Source: a virus. Taken from it: DNA of 64,000 bases. The stretch spans positions 41,665 to 105,664 of the IMG/VR virus record IMGVR_UViG_3300032322_001517. The stretch is one strand, 5' to 3'. Under the pieces are notes generated by a model. That model had not been told where the DNA came from, ran no database searches, and was given only the letters and a program-made list of their open reading frames with translations. The translations under genes were made by a program, and so were the position numbers. Positions 40,774 through 48,800 of this stretch are shown here, piece after piece; position 1 is the stretch's first letter; every line of letters begins with the position of its first letter.

Positions 40774-42594
40774 TTACGAAAAATACGAACCTGTAACGCC
40801 TGTGCCAGTAGTTTGGAGTCTAGGAAATGATAAGTTAGAACCAGTAGAAGTGGTTTCGTTTGAATAACGATAAATTTCTACTGAAGCTAGAGGACTTGTC
40901 CAAAAATTGTTGGATTGACCATAAGAAACTATACCAGCTACATTAGAACTAACAGAACCGCCTGCCCATCTAAATGTAGAAAGCGTAGTACCAGAAGTAA
41001 CAGTATCTCCTGAATATGTATATTTATACGTACTTCTATTTTCTCCAGCTGATTGGATACCGCTTGTAATAAGTCCTACAGTAGAGTTTCCTAATGGAAC
41101 AGCCCATCCTTTAGGATTTGTTAAAGATGTTGCAGCTGCCATAACGTTAGAAGAGTATGTATACTTTTCAGTAGTAGCGATATAGTTAATTGTATTAGAA
41201 CCACCACCAGCATAAATTGCCACTGTCGACTTATCTGTTATAGCTGAATGTAACCATCTTCTTGTAATCAGAGCAGCTGCCGAAGTTCTAGTTTCAGCTG
41301 CATAATTATATTTGTCATGCCTTCCAGCAAAAGTTCCTGGCGAAGTAAGGTTTATCGCGCCACCAGAAACATAACCATCTGTTGTAGTTCCAGTAGCAGC
41401 TCCGTAATTAGCAGCATTAGCGATCGTAGCTCCTGCTGCTACAGCATCTCCCGAATAGGTATACTTAGCAGTAGTCGCAATAGGAGAAGCCGTTTGATTT
41501 GCGCCAGCGAAGAAAATAGCTCTGGTTTCATTTCCAGAACCAGCAGTGCCCATAGCGTGTCTTACAAGGGTAAGGTTAGTTCCAGTTGTAGTAGCGTCTG
41601 TCGCATAATAATATTTTGATGTAAGTGCTGTTGAAACTGTAGTATAACCACCAGCAATGACGCCAAATTTAGAAGAAGAGAGACCGTAGCCAGAAGACAT
41701 GGATATTTGGCCGCTAGGAACACTTAGTAAAGTTCTTACGCTTAAATCGTCCAAACTATTTGATAATGTACTAGGGAAACCAAGAGCCAAGTTTACGTTA
41801 GACATACCGATACTACCAGAAGCTGGTAAAGCAACAGGAGTCCATTCCCAAGAAACTATAATTGCTCCTTGTGCTCCTTCACTGTAATTACTTCCGTCAG
41901 GTTGCCCAGCACTAATTATCGCAGTTCCGCCACCACCGCCGCCAAAAAGACCACCAGAACCTCCAGGGTAAAATGTGTCTGGCCCATCATCACCAGCATC
42001 CCTGCTTTTGGCTCCAGTTCCACCAGACCCAGCATAGTTAGTACCATAAAAATTACCACGAGGAGCGTCTCCGCCCGTGGATGTTACGCTTGCAGCGCCA
42101 CCAGTTGCTCCTCCAGCGCCTGAAGTACGTCCACTGCCATTACCGCCCGCTGCAGTATCACCACCTGCTCCACCACCACCACCATAGTTTTGTCCAGATG
42201 AATGTGTTGCTGAAGCTCCGTTACCACCGTTCCATTTGGTTGTACCAGTGGAATTAGTAGCAGAACCACCTGTGCCACCAGTGCCAGAAGTCGCAGCTCC
42301 GCCGTTACCACCCTTGGCTAATACAGTACCACTATTGAACGAAGTATCACCGCCTACGCCATTAATAGCACCACCAGCTCCAATACTAACCGGAATTGAA
42401 GCTCCAATAGTTAACGAAATATTATTACTGATTGCACGTGCGCCACCGCCGCCGCCACCAGTTGCTGCTCCACCAGTGTTAGCGCCACCACCACCGCCAC
42501 CACCAATACAGGAAACGCTGTTATTTGAGTTGTTCCAAGATTTTGGTACGGTCCAAGTTGTGCCGGAAATAATAACAACTGTGCTTCTTGGCAT
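40774..42594 (-). CDS. Glycine-rich tail adhesin with repeated propeller-like C-terminus
   Basis: 606 residues. Residues 31-230 are packed with glycine runs (GGGGGGGAN, GGGGGGAR, GGGGGAGG, GGLFGGGGGG) between short loops, like the polyglycine-helix receptor-binding domain of T-even gp38 adhesins. The C-terminal half carries about five repeats of TxKYxYSGDxxxxGT with intervening hydrophobic strands, suggesting a kelch-like propeller. It is likely the receptor-binding tip. The fold is inferred from pattern only. Confidence 0.75.
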   Translation of the reverse strand: MPRSTVVIISGTTWTVPKSWNNSNNSVSCIGGGGGGGANTGGAATGGGGGGARAISNNISLTIGASIPVSIGAGGAINGVGGDTSFNSGTVLAKGGNGGAATSGTGGTGGSATNSTGTTKWNGGNGASATHSSGQNYGGGGGAGGDTAAGGNGSGRTSGAGGATGGAASVTSTGGDAPRGNFYGTNYAGSGGTGAKSRDAGDDGPDTFYPGGSGGLFGGGGGGTAIISAGQPDGSNYSEGAQGAIIVSWEWTPVALPASGSIGMSNVNLALGFPSTLSNSLDDLSVRTLLSVPSGQISMSSGYGLSSSKFGVIAGGYTTVSTALTSKYYYATDATTTGTNLTLVRHAMGTAGSGNETRAIFFAGANQTASPIATTAKYTYSGDAVAAGATIANAANYGAATGTTTDGYVSGGAINLTSPGTFAGRHDKYNYAAETRTSAAALITRRWLHSAITDKSTVAIYAGGGSNTINYIATTEKYTYSSNVMAAATSLTNPKGWAVPLGNSTVGLITSGIQSAGENRSTYKYTYSGDTVTSGTTLSTFRWAGGSVSSNVAGIVSYGQSNNFWTSPLASVEIYRYSNETTSTGSNLSFPRLQTTGTGVTGSYFS

Positions 42595-42596
42595 AA

Positions 42597-45269
42597 TTAC
42601 TCTTTCTTAAGTTTTTCGACTTCAGCAGAAAGTTCCTTAACCGCTTCAATCAATAAAGCAACGATTCTGTCATATTTAACAGCTTTTATACCATCATCTC
42701 TTTCAGAAACAACTTCTGGTAAAACTTTTTCGATTTCTTGTGCAATAACACCAACATCGTGTTTCTTAACAAAATATTTATCAACATGATTACGAGTTTC
42801 AATATATTCGTCGCTCCAATCAAATTCTACACCACGAATTTGTTTTACTTTTTCAAGAGCATTTGAAATTTTCACAACATTATTTTTTAATCTTGCGTCG
42901 GAAGAATAAAAAGCTGTTACGTCACCATAAACATTAAAATTAAAATTGCCTGAGGCAAAAGTAGAACCTGCGACAGCATTAGTACCTTCAATTTGAAATC
43001 TACTAGTGGTAGCAGTTTCATCAGTTATATGAAAATAACCGTCGTCCTTTTGCAAAACTCTCCAATCTCTTCCGCCTGTAGCATTTTGTAATTTAACGCC
43101 ACCATTTATTCCAGTTCCATTTATTGTAATTAACCCTGTTAATGTATCTGCGCTATCACTTCTAGCATAATTAGCAGCAGCAACACCACCCAAAAACGAT
43201 GCGTTGTTAGCGGACAATGTTCCAACATATGTAGTATTAACAAATAATCCAGTAGAGTTCGCAACAATACCTGTATTCGCAAGAACAAACAATCCAGTAG
43301 CATTAGCGACGATGCCATTATTCGCAAGTACAGATACCGTTCCTGTTGTTGTAACAGGTCCACCTATCATACCATTACCAGTAGCAACAGATGTTACTGT
43401 ACCACCAGAGGTATCATCAGCAGCCCAATAGGTTGCTGTGCCATTAGTGTGAAGAACATGTCCAGCAGTACCAAACGAACCGTTGGCAGATAAACCAGAA
43501 GAACCTAATATGACGTTTGCGCCAAAAGTAGTTACAGCACTTCTTGTAAATGCTGTTGAAGTTGTGTAAGAAACAGCATTAGTATAAGCTGTACCAGCTT
43601 TCGTTGTTGCGTCAGAAGCAGCAACAGAAACAGCATTAGTATACGCAGTAGCCGCTGTTGAGTCACTATAGCTTCTCAAGGTTGCGGCAGTATTACCACC
43701 AACAGTAGCAGCACTCACACTAGTTAAAGAAGCACCATTACCAGAAACGTTTACTGCAACTAAATTATTGGCGTATACATTTTGCCATCTTAATGTGTTT
43801 AATCCAAGATCCCAGCTATTGTTAGCTGATGGCATCAAACCAATATTAAATTCCCAAGTATTTGATGCAAAAGTATAACGCATCGACGCACCAGAAACAT
43901 CAACAGACAATCCAGCGCCGTCAGTAGCAGCAGCAGATGCTGCATTTTTAGCTACTGTAATATTTTTATCAGCAACATCAAGGTTAGTTACGTTAGCATA
44001 TAAAGTAGTGCCAGTAACAATCAAGTTACCTGTAATAGTAACGTTAGCGTTTACGTTAACAGGACCAGTAAATGTATCACCAGCTTTTAGAGCATAAAGA
44101 GTTAGGTTGCTAGAAAGCTGAGCGCTGTTAACATACGCAGAATTAATATGAACGCCAGTAGCATTAACAACTAGACCTGTATTACCAAGTACAGCAACAC
44201 CACCAGATGTTACTGTAATACCATTAGCGGCAGCTACAGCTATTGCATCAGCAGAAACAGAAACACCGTTACCAGCGCCAACGTCTAATGTAACAGCTCC
44301 TGAAGTACCACCACCTGTTAAACCGTTACCAGCTGTTACAGCTGAAATATCACCAACTTCAGTTGCCCAATAAGTAGCGCTACCATTTGAGTGAAGCACC
44401 TGACCAGCAGTACCAAACGTACCGTTGGCTGACACTCCTACAGAACCAAAAGAAACGTTAGCATTAAACGTAGTATTAGCGTTGAATGTAGTAACACCAG
44501 TTCTTGTGAAAGAAGCAGTAGTGTTAATAATATTAACTGGTATTTGAGCGTATGGTAGAGTACCAGAATTTATATTAGTAGCGTTGGTATAAAAGGAAGC
44601 TTCTTGACCATTAAAATGAGTAGTATTGTTAGCAGTTAGTCTAGCAACGTTAGCAGACAATCCAGCAGTTGTCTGATAGTTCGTTAAGTTTGCAGAAAGC
44701 TGAGAATTAGAAACAACGTTAGCAGCGGAAACTGTTCCAACAAAGGATGTATTATTAGCTGTTAATGTAGCAACGTTAGCAGACAATCCAGCAGTTGTCT
44801 GATAAAGAGCCAAATTGCCAGATAATTGAGCTGTGTTAACAACTGCAGCAGCTGATGTAGTACCAACAAAAGATGTATTATTAGCTGTTAATTTAGCAAC
44901 GTTAGCAGATAGTCCAGCAGTTGTTTGGTAGTTTGCTAAATTATTAGTTAAGTTTGTAGTTGTTACATAATTGGCAAGATTACCTGAAAGCTGTGCGGTG
45001 TTAACGACAGCAGCTGCAGCAGTAGTACCTACGAATGATGTATTGTTAGCAGTGCCTGTAAATGATGTAGAGTTAACTGTAACATTGGCAACAGTGTTAC
45101 CTATTATTAAAGTAGTCGCAGTAACTCTAACATTGGCAGTGCTGTTACCAACAGCAACAGTAGAAGTATTAACTGCTACGTTTGAACCAAGGTTTACTTG
45201 AGTAGAATTTGCAGTAAAAGCTGTGTTTACTACTAGACCGTTTTTTACTACAAAATCGAATTCTGCCAT
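42597..45269 (-). CDS. Tail fibre with C-terminal S74 intramolecular chaperone
   Basis: 890 residues, Asn/Thr/Ala/Val-rich, with many copies of a short motif (NNTSFVGTxxAAxVVNTAQLSGNL and LANTGIVANxTGLFVN). The last hundred residues form a peptidase-S74 domain: YSSDARLKNNV marks the predicted cleavage at the Ser-Asp junction, then DVGVIAQEIEKVLPE. The domain trimerises the fibre and is cut off. Late promoter at 45299-45306, then the ATG 30 bases on. Confidence 0.9.
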   Translation of the reverse strand: MAEFDFVVKNGLVVNTAFTANSTQVNLGSNVAVNTSTVAVGNSTANVRVTATTLIIGNTVANVTVNSTSFTGTANNTSFVGTTAAAAVVNTAQLSGNLANYVTTTNLTNNLANYQTTAGLSANVAKLTANNTSFVGTTSAAAVVNTAQLSGNLALYQTTAGLSANVATLTANNTSFVGTVSAANVVSNSQLSANLTNYQTTAGLSANVARLTANNTTHFNGQEASFYTNATNINSGTLPYAQIPVNIINTTASFTRTGVTTFNANTTFNANVSFGSVGVSANGTFGTAGQVLHSNGSATYWATEVGDISAVTAGNGLTGGGTSGAVTLDVGAGNGVSVSADAIAVAAANGITVTSGGVAVLGNTGLVVNATGVHINSAYVNSAQLSSNLTLYALKAGDTFTGPVNVNANVTITGNLIVTGTTLYANVTNLDVADKNITVAKNAASAAATDGAGLSVDVSGASMRYTFASNTWEFNIGLMPSANNSWDLGLNTLRWQNVYANNLVAVNVSGNGASLTSVSAATVGGNTAATLRSYSDSTAATAYTNAVSVAASDATTKAGTAYTNAVSYTTSTAFTRSAVTTFGANVILGSSGLSANGSFGTAGHVLHTNGTATYWAADDTSGGTVTSVATGNGMIGGPVTTTGTVSVLANNGIVANATGLFVLANTGIVANSTGLFVNTTYVGTLSANNASFLGGVAAANYARSDSADTLTGLITINGTGINGGVKLQNATGGRDWRVLQKDDGYFHITDETATTSRFQIEGTNAVAGSTFASGNFNFNVYGDVTAFYSSDARLKNNVVKISNALEKVKQIRGVEFDWSDEYIETRNHVDKYFVKKHDVGVIAQEIEKVLPEVVSERDDGIKAVKYDRIVALLIEAVKELSAEVEKLKKE

Positions 45270-45298
45270 GGTTCACTTCCCCTTTTTGGCTTTATTTT

Positions 45299-45306
45299 TA
45301 TTTATA
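45299..45306 (-). promoter_or_regulatory. T4-type late promoter
   Basis: Exact TATAAATA on the minus strand, 30 bases before the 890-residue fibre gene. Confidence 0.72.
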
Positions 45307-45309
45307 TAA

Positions 45310-45483
45310 TTACAATTTATCTGGAGGCGGGCCAACTTCTCTTGGCATATTTTTAACTTGCGAGTCAGCTTGTTTTTGAATTTCTGCAATCAAAGGAGCT
45401 ACGGCTTCGTAAGGCAAACGAACCAAAGCTGCCATAATCATATTAGTCTGTTCAATAGTAAATTCAAACTTGATACTATTCAT
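45310..45483 (-). CDS. Small protein of unknown function
   Basis: 57 residues from the ATG at 45483, with AAGGA seven bases upstream; a TTG five codons earlier is not supported by spacing. FEFTIEQTNMIMAALVRLPYEAVAPLIAEIQKQA is helical. Small proteins of this shape are frequent in fibre clusters of marine myoviruses. Function unknown. Confidence 0.65.
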   Translation of the reverse strand: MNSIKFEFTIEQTNMIMAALVRLPYEAVAPLIAEIQKQADSQVKNMPREVGPPPDKL

Positions 45484-45507
45484 ATTATTTCCTTTCAATA
45501 TAATAAA

Positions 45508-45858
45508 TTATGTATTAGCAGTTACAGTATTAGATTCAGCCCATGGAAGTGGCTTTTCTACCACAGGATTTTTCTTCAAATTAATTTGTTCTTGGATTCG
45601 CCAATCAATATGTGATTGATCTGTAATTGAATCTTGTATCCATTGAATAACTATATCTTGTGTTAATTGATCATATGGTACAAAATTTTCAGGATCTACT
45701 GATGATATTGACAGTGGAGTTGCGCCTGAAAACGAACCCTCATTACCATCTTCATCAACACCTGTTTTAACCCAATATGTTTGAATGACTACATTTTGTA
45801 AATCTGTAGTATCAACCACTTTCATTGATGTTACTTTCCACGTATAAGTAATAGCCAT
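45508..45858 (-). CDS. DUF7936-like phage protein
   Basis: 116 residues, strand-rich. TYTWKVTSMKV then NVVIQTYWVKTGVDEDGNEGSFSGATPL is a family seen in many marine phages (I believe DUF7936), always near fibres. The C-terminus ends in NPVVEKPLPW. Likely a small structural or assembly protein. Confidence 0.7.
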   Translation of the reverse strand: MAITYTWKVTSMKVVDTTDLQNVVIQTYWVKTGVDEDGNEGSFSGATPLSISSVDPENFVPYDQLTQDIVIQWIQDSITDQSHIDWRIQEQINLKKNPVVEKPLPWAESNTVTANT

Positions 45859-45859
45859 T

Positions 45860-48800
45860 TCAATTTACTCCTTTGAGACTATTTATCTCTTTGGTTAGAG
45901 ATTGTATTTGAGTTTGCTGTTCTTTGATAGCTTCTATAAGCAACGGTATAAGTTTTTCATATTGTACCGTCTTATAGTTTTCACCGGAAATAGAAACTTC
46001 CTGACCATCAACATATTTTGTGTCAAACGGTGCGCTCTTGACAATTTGAGGCAACACAGATTCGACTTCTTGTGCGATAACACCGACTTGCTCAGACTGA
46101 TCTTTATATCCATATTTTGCCGCTGTTTCGTTACTAGTATATAGTACACCAGACAACGACATAACTTTATCAAGAGCATTAGGGATAGTTGATTTAATAT
46201 CCTTTAGTCTTTTGTCTGAAAAATATGCGGTAATATTATTTGTTGCACGAATTTCGCCAGTTGTACCAGAAGCTGCTGTTCCTACACCAAGAGTTGTAAT
46301 TTGTGCATTGTTTATAATAGATGTAGAAGCTGGGTCAACATAGAACGCTGTATTGTTGTTATCGTAGAATATATTCGCAAACAAGTTCGCCATATAAACG
46401 TCGCGATAATCTGTACTTGTAACCGATTGCGCTCTAATTCTGATGTGACCATCAGAATACATTTTAATAGCAGCAGCTGCGATGTTACTCCAATGGAAGT
46501 ATATACTAGGAGCATAATCTGAGCCTGTTTGAGTGTTTGTTACTCCATTGACTTCGCGAATTTCTATAGAGTCATTCCAAACATCGTTCGTCACAGTCAA
46601 AGGAAAAATTCTTGTGTGTCTTAGAAGAGATGTTCCGTTAGGATTAAGATAATACCCAGTATCATTAGAATCATAGAAGATAGGAGCTCTAAAATCTGAT
46701 ATAGCAGTACCAGTTCTACCAATAACACAATCATTATTAGTAAGATTTACGTAAAATGGCCATTGACCGTCAACTTGAGTCCATGATGTGCTGTCGTTTC
46801 CACCACGGAGAATATAGAACAGATTGCTATTCACGTGAATCATAGCAGAGTTATGATCCGTATCTCTAAAGTAAATTGTTGGCGAAGAACTTCTCATAAC
46901 CATAGCACCAGCAGACCAATATGCATTGGTATCTGAAGAACTATAGAAGAATGGTGCACGATACGAAACAGCAGCGTCAACGTTACCGCTAGTATCAATG
47001 TTAAAGCGATTTGAAGCAGCAACCGAAGAGTATATTGAAAAGTTTTTGGTCCCGTTGCCATTCGAATCTTGAAGAACTAGCCAATTATCCAACGACAAAG
47101 CTGCTCTTCTAGAAGATGCATGTGTGCTAGGCGCGATATTGAGTGCTGTTGTAAACTGTCCCGATCCTGTCGCTACAGTATATGGGTTCAGAGTGTTTAG
47201 TACGCTAGTGCCAGCGGGATCAACGTAATATGCTGTATTATTTGTATCGTAAAATATAGGTGATCTAATAGAAGTCCCATTGAATAAAAATGCACCCGCT
47301 CTATTGATTGATAACGCAGTTCCTATATATGAACCAGCATCATTAAAAGTATTGATAAAGAAGTCAGAACCAGCACTTGACCCAGATTCAGCAACGTTAT
47401 CGATGCCCATATCAAATCTATTAGAACCAGAAGTACGCCAACTCATATATGAATAATTTCCAGCAGCTCTATCAAAACGAATAGCATCAGTGACATAGTC
47501 TAAAGTTATTCTATTCATCACAGACGTGCCAGCCGGATTTGTATAATATGCTGTATTGTCTGAGTCGTAGTATATTGGACCTCTGTAATCAGTATTGGTA
47601 ACAACCGAACCATATAGTCTAACAATACGACCAGTAGCAGCCGCAGTTTGTGTGCCAACGATATTCAATCCGGTGGCAAATAAACCTGCACCTATTTTAC
47701 CATCATTAACATCTGTTTGGTTAGCAGAACCAAATCTAATAAAAATACTTTCAGTTATATCTTTACTGGCATCTGTTCTTAAATAATTAGCTGCTGCAAT
47801 ACCACCGAGATTGTTAGCGTTATTAGATGTCAAAGTAGCTACATTCGCGGAAAGAGTGGAGTTTAACTGATAAGATGCGCCTTGTACTCCATCAAGAGTA
47901 TCAGCATCTAGTCCAGAGCCAGCGCCATCGTTACCTGCGTGCCAAACTTTATTTTTAACAGCGCCATAAGACCAACCACCAACAAACAAATCATTCGTTG
48001 TGCCATCTATACCAAAATGACCAGCAAAATCACCATTAATATGAAAGGTCATGAAAGCGTCAGCACCAGCTGTTGACTGATACACCTGAAGACCGTTAAC
48101 GTTTCCTGTATTAGAACCTAAGATACCAGCATCATTTCTAAATTCAGCAACACCTCCACTAAAAGTATCACCGGTGTCTGATCTAAAATAAGAAGCTGCC
48201 GCAGTGCCACCAAGGAAAGAAGCATTGTTAGCAGATATCGTGCCAATATATGTTGCATTAACAAACACACCAGTAGCATTAGCGACGATGCCAGTGTTAG
48301 CTAACACGGAAACGGTGCCTGTAGTGGTAATAGTTCCACCAGTCATACCGTTGCCAGTAGCAACAGATGTTACTGTACCGCCAGAGTTATCATCAGCAGC
48401 CCAATAAGTAGCAGTTCCGTTGCTATGTAATACGTGTCCAGCAGTTCCGAATGAACCGTTAGAAGATAGTCCTACAGATCCTAAAACAATGTTTCCTGAA
48501 AATGTAGTAATACCACCAATTGCAACATTACCAGATACGTTAGCAGTACCTGTAATATGTAATCTAGCGTTTGGTGATGAATTGCTGATACCAACATTAC
48601 CACCTGCATCAATCCTAATTCCTCTTGCTAAATCTGACCATTGACCAATAACTAAAGCGCCAGTGTTAGATGTGCCGTCAGAGTAAATAAATGCATGATC
48701 ATTGTTTGCGACCATAGGATTATATGCACCAGCACTTTGGCGAGAATTCAATTGATACCAATAAGAACCTTCAGTCGCCCAAATCTCGCCACCAATAGTT

